The notes below the pieces were generated by a model that saw only the letters and a program-made list of their open reading frames with translations, searched no databases and was not told the DNA's origin. A stretch of 50,467 nt of DNA from Acidobacteriota bacterium. GTDB lineage: Bacteria; Acidobacteriota; Vicinamibacteria; Vicinamibacterales; Fen-181. Positions within the stretch are counted from its first letter, which is position 1. Each line of letters opens with the position of its first letter. The translations under genes and the position numbers were made by a program. Positions 34,227 through 42,900 of the stretch are shown one piece after another. The stretch lies in contig PMZR01000090.1 of assembly GCA_003170135.1 (NCBI GenBank), forward strand, positions 21,061 to 71,527. Direction: 5' to 3'.

Positions 34227-36072
34227 CTTCGGCGGCCGCGTGTTGCGCATCAACCTCAGCGACGGGGCCATCGTTCGGCAACAGGTGGACGAGGGCCTGG
34301 CGCGCCGCTTCGTCGGCGGGCGCGGCCTGAACGTCAAGTGGCTGTACGACCACGTCGCGCCGCACACCGACGCGCTCTCGCCGGACAACGTCCTGGTGTT
34401 TGGCGCCGGCCCGCTCGTGGGGACGACGTTCCCCGGCGGCGCGCGATTCAACATCACCGCGATGTCGCCGCAGACGCACATTCTCGGCGACTCGAACGCC
34501 GGCGGATTCTTCGGCCCGGAGATGAAGTTCGCCGGCTACGACCAGATCGTCATCGAGGGCCGCTCCCAACATCCCGTCTACGTGTCGATCGCCGATGACA
34601 AGGTCGACATCCGGCGCGCCGAAGGCCTGTGGGGCCTGGATGTGTGGCAGGCCACCTCCGCGGTGCAGCAGGATCTTGGCGACGCGGCGGTGCAGGTGGC
34701 GACGATCGGACAGGGCGCGGAGAACGGCGTGCGGTTCGCCGGTGTCTTTGTCAACCTGAATCGCACCGCGGCCCGCACGGGCATGGGCGCGGTGATGGCC
34801 GCCAAGAACCTGAAGGCGGTGGCCATCCGCGGCACCGGTGCGCTCTCGGTCGCGGATCCCGCGCGGTTTGAAGCGATCATCGAGCGTCTCGACGACACGA
34901 TCGCAACCCATCCCGAGTACCTGGAACGCACCCGCCTGGGCACGACGCGGCTCGTGAAGGCGCTCGACCGCATCGGCGCCCTGCCGACGCGGCACTTCCA
35001 GGGCACCGCCTTCGAAGGCGTCGACGCGGTGAGCGGCGAGACGATCGAACGCCTCTACAAGGTCAAGGGCAAAGCGTGCTTTGCCTGCACGATTCCCTGC
35101 AGCCGCTTCCTTCGGGTGGACGATCCGCGGTTTCCGGGCCTCGAGATGGAGGGCCCGGAATACGAACCGCTGGCCGGGTTCACCGCCCGCGTGGGCAATA
35201 CCGACCTCGCGCTCGCGCTCAAGTGCATCGACGTGACGAATCGCTACGGCCTGGATGCGATCGCGACCAGCGAGGTGATTGCCTGGTCGATGGAATGTTA
35301 CGAGCGCGGCCTGCTGTCGCGGGACGAAACCGGCGGTCTCGATCTCACCTGGGGCAACGGCGCCGCGATCCTGTCGCTCGTCCACCAGATCGCGCGGCGC
35401 GAGGGCCTCGGGGACCTGCTGGCCGACGGCGTGAGGCGCGCCGCCGAACGCCTCGGCCGCGGCTCGGCCGGGTTCGCGCTGCACAGCAAGGGGCTGGAAC
35501 TCTTCCAGGCGGACGTGCGCACGATCAAGGCGTACGCGCTCGGCAACGCCGTGTCGAGCCGCGGCGCCGACCACCTGCGATCGGAGCCCTGGTTCGAGTT
35601 CTCGAACGACGCGGACGAAGGCATGCGGCGGTTCGGTGTGCCGGAGACCGCGTTCCGCCTCGAACACAAAGGCAAGGGCCTGGTCGTGAAGCACTTCGAG
35701 GAGATGGCGGCGATTGCCGACGCCACCGGCGTCTGCAAGAACACCTACAACAACATGGAAGTCCTCGACTGGGCGGGCACGGCGGAGCTGCTGCAGGCGG
35801 CCACCGGCTGGAAGCTTGCCGGCGAAGACGTGCGCCGCATCGGCGAGCGCATCGTGAACCTCGAACGGATGTTCAACGCGCGCGAAGGGATCGGCCGCGA
35901 CGACGACACGCTGCCCGCGCGGTTCGTGACCGAAGCGCTGCCCGCGGGCAACCCCAGCGCCGGCGCCGTCGTCGATCTCGAACCGATGCTCGACGAGTAC
36001 TACCGCGCGCGTGGCTGGGACGTGGCGACGGGCCTGCCGACGCCGGAGAAGCTGCAAGAGCTGGGATTGTAG
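34219..36072 (+). CDS. Aldehyde ferredoxin oxidoreductase family protein
   Basis: 617 residues, the usual length for this tungsten/molybdenum-bis-pterin family. Hallmarks are the N-terminal GGRGLNVKWLYD, the pterin-binding FGAGPLVGTTFPGGARF, the DSNAGGFFGPEMKFAGYD region, and cluster ligands C287-x2-C290-x3-C294 with C506 in GVCKN. YGLDAIA is the second pterin-binding loop. It oxidises an aldehyde (or related compound) to the acid, or runs in reverse, passing electrons to the ferredoxin encoded upstream. The GTG at 34219 is preceded by GGAGG at 6 bases and overlaps the ferredoxin gene. No molybdopterin-synthesis genes are nearby. Confidence 0.92.
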   Translation: MFSFGGRVLRINLSDGAIVRQQVDEGLARRFVGGRGLNVKWLYDHVAPHTDALSPDNVLVFGAGPLVGTTFPGGARFNITAMSPQTHILGDSNAGGFFGPEMKFAGYDQIVIEGRSQHPVYVSIADDKVDIRRAEGLWGLDVWQATSAVQQDLGDAAVQVATIGQGAENGVRFAGVFVNLNRTAARTGMGAVMAAKNLKAVAIRGTGALSVADPARFEAIIERLDDTIATHPEYLERTRLGTTRLVKALDRIGALPTRHFQGTAFEGVDAVSGETIERLYKVKGKACFACTIPCSRFLRVDDPRFPGLEMEGPEYEPLAGFTARVGNTDLALALKCIDVTNRYGLDAIATSEVIAWSMECYERGLLSRDETGGLDLTWGNGAAILSLVHQIARREGLGDLLADGVRRAAERLGRGSAGFALHSKGLELFQADVRTIKAYALGNAVSSRGADHLRSEPWFEFSNDADEGMRRFGVPETAFRLEHKGKGLVVKHFEEMAAIADATGVCKNTYNNMEVLDWAGTAELLQAATGWKLAGEDVRRIGERIVNLERMFNAREGIGRDDDTLPARFVTEALPAGNPSAGAVVDLEPMLDEYYRARGWDVATGLPTPEKLQELGL

Positions 36073-36078
36073 GGGGCC

Positions 36079-36780
36079 ATGTACGAACTCAAGGTCGCGG
36101 TCGGGAAGGTGCTGGGGACGTGCACGGCCGATCCGCCGATGAAGCGCGGCGACTCGTTCACCGTGCGAGACGGCGATCTCACGATCCCGGACGGCGGCTA
36201 CATCTGTCTCTGGGCGCTGCAGAGCCTGCTGCCGCTCATCACGCCGAAAGAGCGCGAGCTCGGCGACTCAAAGGATGACGACTGGATGTGGCGCGTGCAC
36301 CACGCGCAGTGTCCGGATCCCAAGGGGCGTGTCGTGTTCAAGGTCGAACGGGTCGCCACGCTCGACAAACGGGCCCTGGCGATCGAACGGGCCGGACGGG
36401 CGGCGGCTGCACCTGGCGCCGGCGATGCCGCAGATGCGCCCGACGAGGCTGGAGTGGCTGCCGCCGGCACCGCGGGCGGCGGGAACGGCGCCGTGCGCGA
36501 TCTGCGCGTCGTCGTCGAACGGGTATCGGGCAAATGCACGTCCCAGATGCACCCGGGCGATTACTTCACCCTGCGTGCCGGCCGCGTGTACATCCCGCAC
36601 GGGCGCCACTTCTGCCTGTACGCGCTGCACGCGGCCTTGCCGCTCCTCCCCGCCAAGCAACGATCGTCGCACGCGGGCGACTGGCTGGCTGACGATCAGC
36701 ACGTGATCTGTCCGGATCCCGCGGGCAACGTGGTGATGCGGATCGAAACGGCGCCTCCGCCCGACCGCGACGTCGCTTGA
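36079..36780 (+). CDS. Tandem-duplicated TIGR04076 family protein
   Basis: 233 residues made of two copies of one domain. Copy 1 spans about 1-95 (VGKVLGTCT, PPMKRGDSFTVRDGDLTIPDG, ICLWALQSLLPLI, CPDPKGRVVFKVERV). Copy 2 spans about 138-228 (VERVSGKCT, MHPGDYFTLRAGRVYIPHG, FCLYALHAALPLL, CPDPAGNVVMRIE). An Ala/Gly linker joins them. Single-domain TIGR04076 proteins of about 90 residues often neighbour aldehyde ferredoxin oxidoreductases; their role is unknown. The ATG at 36079 lies 6 bases after the oxidoreductase stop, so it belongs to the same operon. Each copy keeps a paired set of cysteines (one in KCT/TCT, one in IC/FC and one in CPDP) that may bind a metal. Confidence 0.8.
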   Translation: MYELKVAVGKVLGTCTADPPMKRGDSFTVRDGDLTIPDGGYICLWALQSLLPLITPKERELGDSKDDDWMWRVHHAQCPDPKGRVVFKVERVATLDKRALAIERAGRAAAAPGAGDAADAPDEAGVAAAGTAGGGNGAVRDLRVVVERVSGKCTSQMHPGDYFTLRAGRVYIPHGRHFCLYALHAALPLLPAKQRSSHAGDWLADDQHVICPDPAGNVVMRIETAPPPDRDVA

Positions 36781-36875
36781 ACAGACTGCGGGGGCGGGGC
36801 CGGCAGCTCGCCATCATCGGCGGAACGCCCTCGCCCCGGGATCGGCACTCCATCGTCAACGCCACTGCACTCGTG

Positions 36876-38573
36876 CTAACGCCGAGCGGCGTCTGCCCTG
36901 GCGTCTTCCTCCCGGAGCGCTCTGCGCAGCACCTTGCCGATCATCGACTTGGGAAGCCCGTCGCGAAACTCGACGTGCTTCGGCACCTTGTAAGCGGCCA
37001 GGCGCTCGCGGCAGAAGGCGCGGATCTCCTGGACCGTCGCCGCGGCTCCGGGCTTCAGCACCACCCACGCCTTGACCGCCTCGCCCTGGTGCGCGTCGCG
37101 GACGCCCGCCACCGCGACCTCGGTCACCGCGGCGTGGGCCGCAATCACCTCTTCGACCTCGCGCGGCCAGACCTGGAAGCCGCTCGGCTTGATCAGATCC
37201 TTCTTGCGATCGACGATGAAGGTGTAGCCGTCCTCGTCCATGTACGCCAGATCGCCGGTGTACAGCCATCCGTCACGCAACACTTCGGCCGTCTCTCCCG
37301 GTGATTGCCAGTAGCCCGCCATGACCTGCGGCGCGCGCAGCGTCAGCTCGCCAATCCGCCCGGGCGGCAGCTCCGCTCCCCCGTCTTCCGCATCGACGAT
37401 CCGCACCTCGACGTCGGGAAACGGGATGCCGACCGAGCCGGGCTTGTTGACGCCCTCGACGGGGTTGGCAATCATGGCGAGCATCGACTCGGTGAGGCTG
37501 TAGCCCTCGATGATCCGGCCGCCGCTCAATGCCTCGAACCGCCGCTTCGTGTCGGCGAGCAGCGGCGCCGCGCCCGACACGCACAACGTGAGCGAGCGCA
37601 GATCGACCTTGCCGGCCTTCACCGCGGGGTGCTCGAGCAGCGCGTTGTAGAGCGTGGGCACGCCGGGCAGCACGGCGGGCCGCGCCTTGCGGATCGTCGC
37701 CAGCACGTCGTCGATATCGCGGGGATTGGGCACGAGGACGAGCGGGTTGTGGCCGATGAGAGACGAGGCGAGCAGCGCCACGTTGCCGTACACGTGGAAC
37801 AGCGGCATCGCCATCATGCGCGACCCTTCCCAGTCGGGAAGCACGCTGCGCGTCCACGCGTTGATCTGCATCCCCGAGACGAGCAGGGCGTGATGCGTGC
37901 CCGTCGCCGCCTTCGGGGTCCCGGTCGTCCCGCCGGTGAAGAGCAGCAGGGCGGGGTCGTCCTTGCCGATCGCGACCGGCGGGGCCGGCGTCGCCGCGGC
38001 GCTGCCGACCAGGTCGGCGAACCACAGGTCGGCCGGGTCGAGCGCGATCCGGTGGCCGCCCTTGCGTTCCTTGAACAGGGTGAACAGCAGGCGAACGAGC
38101 GGCGGCAGATGTTCCTTGATGTTGGCCGCCACGACGCGCGTGACCGACGTGCGCGGCTGGACGTGCTTGATCCGCCCGTAGAACGGCGTCAGGACGATCG
38201 CCATCGTCGCGCCGCACGTCTGGAGCGTGCACGCCAGCTCGCGTTCCGTGTAGAGCGGATTCATCGGCGCCGCGATGGCGCCCGCCTTCCACGCGCCGAG
38301 CTGGGCGACAATCGCCTGGGGACAGTTCGGCATGACGATCGCGACGCGATCGCCCTTCCCGAGGCCGTGCGCGACCAGCGACGCGGCCAGGTTGTCGCTC
38401 AACCGTGCGACGTTGCGGTAGCTGAGGGAGGCGCCCTTGAACAGCAGGAACGGATGATCCGGCCTGGCGCGGACCGTGTCGGCCAGGCAATCGAGGAGCG
38501 TGCGTTGCGGGTACGGGGCGAGCGTGGCCGGCACGCCCTGGTCGTAGTGCTTCAGCCAGCGGAAAGGGTCCAT
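36876..38573 (-). CDS. Long-chain acyl-CoA synthetase (AMP-forming)
   Basis: 565 residues, ANL superfamily. Core motifs are present in order: LLFTGGTTGTPKA (P-loop), GYSLTES, YTGDLAYMDEDGY, VDRKKDLIKPSGFQVWP and the C-terminal lysine motif SMIGKVLRR. It activates fatty acids to acyl-CoA through an acyl-adenylate; the FadD-type motif SGFQVWPREVEEV favours long-chain substrates. The ATG at 38573 (MDPFRWLKHYDQGVP) is chosen because the family N-terminus begins there. The frame extends 31 codons upstream with a histidine/arginine-rich, atypical segment, and no good ribosome site is seen at either position. It is convergent with the TIGR04076 gene across a 95-base gap. Confidence 0.92.
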   Translation of the reverse strand: MDPFRWLKHYDQGVPATLAPYPQRTLLDCLADTVRARPDHPFLLFKGASLSYRNVARLSDNLAASLVAHGLGKGDRVAIVMPNCPQAIVAQLGAWKAGAIAAPMNPLYTERELACTLQTCGATMAIVLTPFYGRIKHVQPRTSVTRVVAANIKEHLPPLVRLLFTLFKERKGGHRIALDPADLWFADLVGSAAATPAPPVAIGKDDPALLLFTGGTTGTPKAATGTHHALLVSGMQINAWTRSVLPDWEGSRMMAMPLFHVYGNVALLASSLIGHNPLVLVPNPRDIDDVLATIRKARPAVLPGVPTLYNALLEHPAVKAGKVDLRSLTLCVSGAAPLLADTKRRFEALSGGRIIEGYSLTESMLAMIANPVEGVNKPGSVGIPFPDVEVRIVDAEDGGAELPPGRIGELTLRAPQVMAGYWQSPGETAEVLRDGWLYTGDLAYMDEDGYTFIVDRKKDLIKPSGFQVWPREVEEVIAAHAAVTEVAVAGVRDAHQGEAVKAWVVLKPGAAATVQEIRAFCRERLAAYKVPKHVEFRDGLPKSMIGKVLRRALREEDARADAARR

Positions 38574-38899
38574 GCCGTGGATGCCGAGGAACGCGCCGCC
38601 GTGCCGCACGCGCCGGTGATGCCGGGCGGACACCGAGACCGGGCGGATGGTAGGTGGAGAACGCACGGGAAGTCAATCGCGGTGTTGACCCGTGTTACAA
38701 TTGGGCGATTCAGGTGGAAGCTGTCCGGCCTGCCAGCACCCGCGATAAGAGGCGATTCGCAAGTTCCTCGTCCTCCTCCCGCGACGTCCTCGCTTGCTAC
38801 GAGCTGCCATCGATCAGCCACCCCTGTGGGCCGGCTTCGTTCACTGCGATCGGGACGTGCCGATCGCCACAGTCCGTCAAGCGAGACGAGGAGTACGAG
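38574..38899. other. Divergent intergenic region with long RRM leader
   Basis: 326 bases with no convincing coding frame. TACAAT at 38696-38701 is the best plus-strand -10, with a poor -35 (GTCAAT at 38672-38677, spacer 18). If used, the RRM mRNA would have a leader of about 190 bases. Such long leaders occur on cold-inducible genes, but no known RNA motif is recognised. Confidence 0.35.
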
Positions 38900-39217
38900 A
38901 TGGGTAAGAAACTCTACGTGGGCAACCTTCCTTACGACACCGGCGAGCAGGCGCTTCAGGATCTGTTCTCGCAGGCTGGCGCGGTCGAGTCGGTGAACAT
39001 CATGCGCGACATGGCCACGGGCCGCGCACGCGGGTTTGCCTTCGTCGAGATGGCCACGGAAGCGGATGCGCAGAACGCCATCACCCAGTTCAACGATCGG
39101 CCGTTCGGCGGCCGGAACCTGACCGTCAACGAAGCGCGGCCGCGACCGGAGCGGTCGGGCGGCTTCGGCGGCGGCGGTGGCGGCGGCAGGGGCGGTCGTC
39201 GCGAACCTCGCTGGTAA
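38900..39217 (+). CDS. RRM RNA-binding protein with glycine-rich tail
   Basis: 105 residues. One RNA-recognition motif (about 3-80) has RNP2 LYVGNL and RNP1 RGFAFVEM, followed by a short Gly/Arg-rich tail (FGGGGGGGRGGRREPRW), the layout of cyanobacterial Rbp and similar bacterial glycine-rich proteins. These bind single-stranded RNA and are often cold-induced. The ATG at 38900 has GAGGAG 7-9 bases upstream. It is monocistronic; the next gene is convergent and a hairpin lies between them. Confidence 0.93.
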   Translation: MGKKLYVGNLPYDTGEQALQDLFSQAGAVESVNIMRDMATGRARGFAFVEMATEADAQNAITQFNDRPFGGRNLTVNEARPRPERSGGFGGGGGGGRGGRREPRW

Positions 39218-39351
39218 CGGACACGGCAGGCGTGGCGCCCGCGGGCCCCACGCCTGACGACTTCAGGATTCAGCCCGTCCGCACTCCCGCCCGCCGGTTC
39301 AATCGCAACTTCCCTCCCCGTTCCCGGCGACACCACCATAGATCAGGACAG

Positions 39352-39410
39352 GCGGTTTCATAGCCGGCCCTTCGCTGTCCGGGTCCTGCCCGCTGGGGTT
39401 ATGAAACCGC
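39352..39410. terminator. 11-bp perfect inverted repeat between convergent genes
   Basis: GCGGTTTCATA (39352-39362) and TATGAAACCGC (39400-39410) are exact reverse complements around 37 bases that hold a smaller CGGG/CCCG stem. The right arm ends 7 bases from the end of the cytochrome gene. It probably acts as a terminator for one or both converging transcripts. There is no T-run. Confidence 0.45.
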
Positions 39411-39416
39411 TTCGAG

Positions 39417-40388
39417 TCACTGCCGCGGCGGGTAGATGATGAGGTACAGGTACGCGGCGGCCACTTCGTCATCGGTCAGGTACGAAAACACCGGCATCCT
39501 CCCGCCCGATGGCTGGCGGAGTCTGCCCATCTCGATCGGTGCGCCCACCCTGGCCTTCTTCATCACCTGGAAAATCGTCCGGTCGCGTGGAAAGCTCGCG
39601 AGCGATGGCAGGACGTTCCTGAGCAGCGCCTCGGGATCCGTTCCTGGTCCCGTCGCGGGGTGGCAGATATGACAGGTGCCCTTCACGAGATGCTCGCCGA
39701 CCCGCGTGTACGGCTCGACGATGCGGATCTGCTCCCGCTCGGCGCCGGGAATCCCGGCGAGCTGACGGAGGAAGGCGAGCAGCGCCTCGACTTCCTCGCC
39801 CTCGAGGTGCTCGAACGGCGGCATCTTCTCGCCCCCGTTCTTCAGCCGGTTGCGAATCGCCGCGTCGCCGCCGGCAGCCATCTCCTTCGCCATCGCGCTG
39901 GTGATCGGCCGCCCCGCGGCCTTCATGCGCTGTTCGAGAAACGCCGCGGACGTGGCCTGCATTGGCTCGATCAGCGAATGGATCTCGGGCGGCGACCCAC
40001 GGCCGTCCGGCTGGTGACATGACTCGCAATCGAGCCGGTACAGATCGGACCCCGCCAGGACGAAGCGTTCGTTCAGATCCTCGGAGCCGGCCAGCTCGTT
40101 CCACTTCGGCTCGTACCGCACGGTCGGCGGTGGCGTGTTCTCGCCCATGCGCCCCATGCTGGTGGCATCGAAACTGATGTGGAGGTGCGTCAGCCAGCTG
40201 GCGCCCGCCACCGGCGCCACCTTGAACGTGATCGCGCGCGGCTTGGGCAACCCCGTCTGCGGCACGCGGGCGGGCGGGGGCGGATCCGCGGACACGGCGA
40301 CAGCGAGAAGCGCGAGCACGGACCCGACGCAGGCCGCCGCGTATCCCGCGCTCCGGCCACCAGAACGACCGAACGCTTCTTTCGACAT
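39417..40388 (-). CDS. Exported diheme c-type cytochrome
   Basis: 323 residues. An N-terminal signal anchor (about 18-36, AAACVGSVLALLAVAVSA) and two haem-binding sites, C-ESC-H in DCESCHQPDG and C-HIC-H in GTCHICHP, each at the head of a cytochrome c domain. Methionine-rich stretches follow (EKMPPFEHL; GRMPVFSYLTDDEVAAAYLYL). It should shuttle electrons in the periplasm. The ATG at 40388 has GGAG 9 bases upstream. It is the last gene of a minus-strand set with the cupredoxin (72-base gap) and the haem-porin. Partners and direction of flow are inferred. Confidence 0.9.
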   Translation of the reverse strand: MSKEAFGRSGGRSAGYAAACVGSVLALLAVAVSADPPPPARVPQTGLPKPRAITFKVAPVAGASWLTHLHISFDATSMGRMGENTPPPTVRYEPKWNELAGSEDLNERFVLAGSDLYRLDCESCHQPDGRGSPPEIHSLIEPMQATSAAFLEQRMKAAGRPITSAMAKEMAAGGDAAIRNRLKNGGEKMPPFEHLEGEEVEALLAFLRQLAGIPGAEREQIRIVEPYTRVGEHLVKGTCHICHPATGPGTDPEALLRNVLPSLASFPRDRTIFQVMKKARVGAPIEMGRLRQPSGGRMPVFSYLTDDEVAAAYLYLIIYPPRQ

Positions 40389-40460
40389 GACTGTCGCTCC
40401 GATGCGTGCGGCGCCCGAGACGCGCGCCTCGAGCGCCATGCCTGTCTCGCCCGGCCGTCG

Positions 40461-41072
40461 CTATTTCGCGAGGGCGAAGTCCACGGTGGCCGGCTTCCCG
40501 GCTTCAACCGTCACCGGCTTGGGCTGCGCCTTGGCTTTCGCATACCACACGCCCACCTGGTACTGGCCCGCGGGCACGCCCTGGATCGTGAACTGCCCCG
40601 CATCGTTGCTGGTCGCGAAGTACGAGTTCGGCACGACGACGACGTAGCCCTCCATCTCGGGGTGGATCATGCAGAGTTGGACGTAGGCGCAGGGGAAGGT
40701 CGCGCACTTCGTGAAGACGTGGTCCTTGGACAAGCCCGGGCCAAACGTGCCCAGGTTGTACTTGTCGTGGTCCGGCGAGAAGACGTTGTGCGCCACCGTA
40801 TCGCTGTTGGTGAACTTCACGGTCGTGCCGACGGGAACCGCGAGCACGTGCGGCACGAATTTCATGTTCTTCTGGTCCATCACCGCGGGTGCGGCCGCCG
40901 GCTTGGCGCCCGCCACGCTCACCACGTAGACGACGACATCGGCATTGCTCGCCTGTCCCGCGACTTTCACCGTGCCGGTAATCGTGCCGCCGGCCTGGGG
41001 CGGCCGCGCCGCCACTGTCGTTGCCGCCAATACGACGCCGGCCGCGAGAACCCAGGTTGTACGCATCGTCAT
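40461..41072 (-). CDS. Exported cupredoxin-like protein with carboxypeptidase-regulatory fold
   Basis: 203 residues. A signal peptide (about 1-21) leads to a plastocyanin-like fold with a full candidate type I copper set: the His in TVAHNVFS, then Cys, His and Met in C-MI-H-PE-M. A C-terminal beta-sandwich (GQFTIQGVPAGQYQVGVWYAK) resembles a carboxypeptidase-like regulatory domain. It probably carries electrons between the haem-porin and the diheme cytochrome encoded on either side. Of three close ATGs the one at 41072 is preferred, with AAGGAG 7 bases upstream. Confidence 0.85.
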   Translation of the reverse strand: MTMRTTWVLAAGVVLAATTVAARPPQAGGTITGTVKVAGQASNADVVVYVVSVAGAKPAAAPAVMDQKNMKFVPHVLAVPVGTTVKFTNSDTVAHNVFSPDHDKYNLGTFGPGLSKDHVFTKCATFPCAYVQLCMIHPEMEGYVVVVPNSYFATSNDAGQFTIQGVPAGQYQVGVWYAKAKAQPKPVTVEAGKPATVDFALAK

Positions 41073-41108
41073 GGACATTCTCCTTCGACTTCGAAAATGA
41101 GGAATCAT

Positions 41109-42521
41109 TCAGAACGCAAACCGGACCAGGGCATTCAGCGAATGGTTGGTACCCTCGCGCAGGTCGCGCTGGTATTCGAGCATCGCCTTGACGTTGGCAC
41201 GAATCAGGGCGCTCAGGTTCAACACGCCCGTCCGCAGGCTCGGCATGGCCGGATCGCCCGGCGTGACCGTCTCGAAGCGTCCGGTGCCCTGCAGCCAGGG
41301 ATAGATCACGTAGTCGGCCTGCAGGAACCAGGCATGGTAGTCGGCCTGCGTGAGGCCGAGGCTCGCGTTGCTGGTGGGGTCGACGAGCTGCAGCTGGTCG
41401 GTCCCGTGGAGGAACGCCCCGAACACGTTGAGGTCCCGGACGAAGAGGCTGGCGTAGAACCCGTATCGGAGGAAGTGCTGGTCCTGGATGTTCAACGCGT
41501 TGCCCGCCAGGTCGGTCGAGGCGAAGTTGATGTTGGTGCCGTCACCTCGATAGACGAGCACCCCGACGCGCACCGAGTCGTCGCGCCAGTTCTCCGAAGG
41601 CGGTTCCTTGCCGCCCAGATCGCCATCGAGGCCCATGCCGCCGAACTTATAGTCGAGCCGCGCGTACAGGTCCTTCGCGTTGTTCCCGTCGAACTGCCCG
41701 GAGGTACTTCCGGAGATGCCGTTCACCACGCCGCCGACCCACAGCACGCGGTGGTCGATGATGCCATAGGCCTCGATGCCCCGGACCGAGGCGGGCAGCG
41801 AGATGGGCGCCGGCGTCACGTCGCCCGCCAGGCCAGTGCCGCCGTTGACCCCGATCGGGTTGTACGAGAAGAGCGAATCGATCGGCGAGTCGGTCGCGAT
41901 CCACATCTCCTGGAATCCGTCCGCGACGTTCGGGGCCATCTTGCCTATGCGAAGGTGGAACGCGTCCTCGCGCCCGAACGGCGAATCGAAGTCGAACCGC
42001 GCGTGCTCGAGCTCGGTCGACACCGAGCCGTCGGGGTTCTCGCCGAAGGTCACCTCGCTGAAGAACGAGAGATGCTCGCCGAGCGTGCCGGCGGCGAAGA
42101 TGTTCGCCTCCTGCGGGAACTGGAAGTCGTTCTTCACGCTCGTCGTCGTCCCGTCCGGGTTGAGCGCGGACGTGTTGACGTCGGCGAACTTGACGTTCAC
42201 CGCGAGGGGCATGTTGCCGGGCAGATCGCCAGGCCAGACCGCCTTCGGCCACAGCCGCTTGTAGGCCGGCGCGCCGAGGCTGACCGGCTTCTGCTTGACC
42301 ATCTCCTCGGTCTCGGCCGGCATGTGATACCCGCGCAGCCGGAAGGCTTCGCCGAAGGCGTTCAGCTTGGGAAAGACGATGTGGCAGGTCTGACAGCTCG
42401 TCTGATACTTGCGAGCGAACGCGGGAACGGCAGCGGCGCGGGTCGGAAAGATGACCACCACGACAGCGGCTGCGAGGCCGACACACATCAGACGCCGGAG
42501 GCAGGGGCCAGGCGCGTTCAT
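41109..42521 (-). CDS. Outer-membrane beta-barrel with N-terminal haem c motif
   Basis: 470 residues. The signal peptide (about 1-29) is followed at once by one haem c site, C-QTC-H in TSCQTCHIVFPKLN. The remaining 400 residues have the alternating pattern, aromatic girdles and final phenylalanine (LVRFAF) of an outer-membrane porin. A single-haem barrel is a candidate electron conduit or redox-gated porin. The ATG at 42521 has TGGAG 7 bases upstream; the frame upstream of it has no signal peptide. It is the first gene of the operon with the cupredoxin (36-base gap) and diheme cytochrome. Confidence 0.82.
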   Translation of the reverse strand: MNAPGPCLRRLMCVGLAAAVVVVIFPTRAAAVPAFARKYQTSCQTCHIVFPKLNAFGEAFRLRGYHMPAETEEMVKQKPVSLGAPAYKRLWPKAVWPGDLPGNMPLAVNVKFADVNTSALNPDGTTTSVKNDFQFPQEANIFAAGTLGEHLSFFSEVTFGENPDGSVSTELEHARFDFDSPFGREDAFHLRIGKMAPNVADGFQEMWIATDSPIDSLFSYNPIGVNGGTGLAGDVTPAPISLPASVRGIEAYGIIDHRVLWVGGVVNGISGSTSGQFDGNNAKDLYARLDYKFGGMGLDGDLGGKEPPSENWRDDSVRVGVLVYRGDGTNINFASTDLAGNALNIQDQHFLRYGFYASLFVRDLNVFGAFLHGTDQLQLVDPTSNASLGLTQADYHAWFLQADYVIYPWLQGTGRFETVTPGDPAMPSLRTGVLNLSALIRANVKAMLEYQRDLREGTNHSLNALVRFAF

Positions 42522-42900
42522 CGGTTGACTCCATTGTGAATGGAAAGGCGCGATGGAGCGTGAGTGAGCACAGGCACGGCGAGCGACAACGTTCGGAAGA
42601 TCTGACCGGGCGCCATCACGAGGCACACATCCGCGCGCGGCGGCGCCATCGCCGGGTGCCCGTTCGTCTCTGCGTGAAAGCCCAATGGGATCAGTATACG
42701 CCCGGCGATATGTCGAGACGCGACACGATTCCGCTTTCGGCCCCACTTTCGTGGACGGCTGTGGTTGAAAGCCCGTCAGGGGACGGTCCCCCCGTTCGCT
42801 TGACGTTCGTCACGCCGGTCGATACTGTGTGCGCCGAGCCTTTTCGCCTTTCGGCCACCGGACCGCTGAGCCCCAAGCTATTTTTTTCTGGAGCCATCGC
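42522..42900. other. Divergent intergenic region, 379 bases
   Basis: Separates the haem-porin operon (minus) from the second VPS10-like gene (plus). Beyond the plus-strand promoter candidate at 42800-42828, I see nothing clearly functional. A G-poor stretch near 42880 (GCTATTTTTTTCTGG) lies just before the plus-strand ribosome site. Confidence 0.5.
42800..42828 (+). promoter_or_regulatory. Sigma-70-like promoter candidate
   Basis: TTGACG (42800-42805) and TACTGT (42823-42828) with a 17-base spacer, about 73 bases upstream of the VPS10-like start. The -35 is a good match, the -10 only moderate. Confidence 0.35.

Noticed and set aside
38684..38701. TTGACC and TACAAT as a promoter pair for the RRM gene
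   Set aside because: The two hexamers are only 5 bases apart, far below the 16-18 needed.
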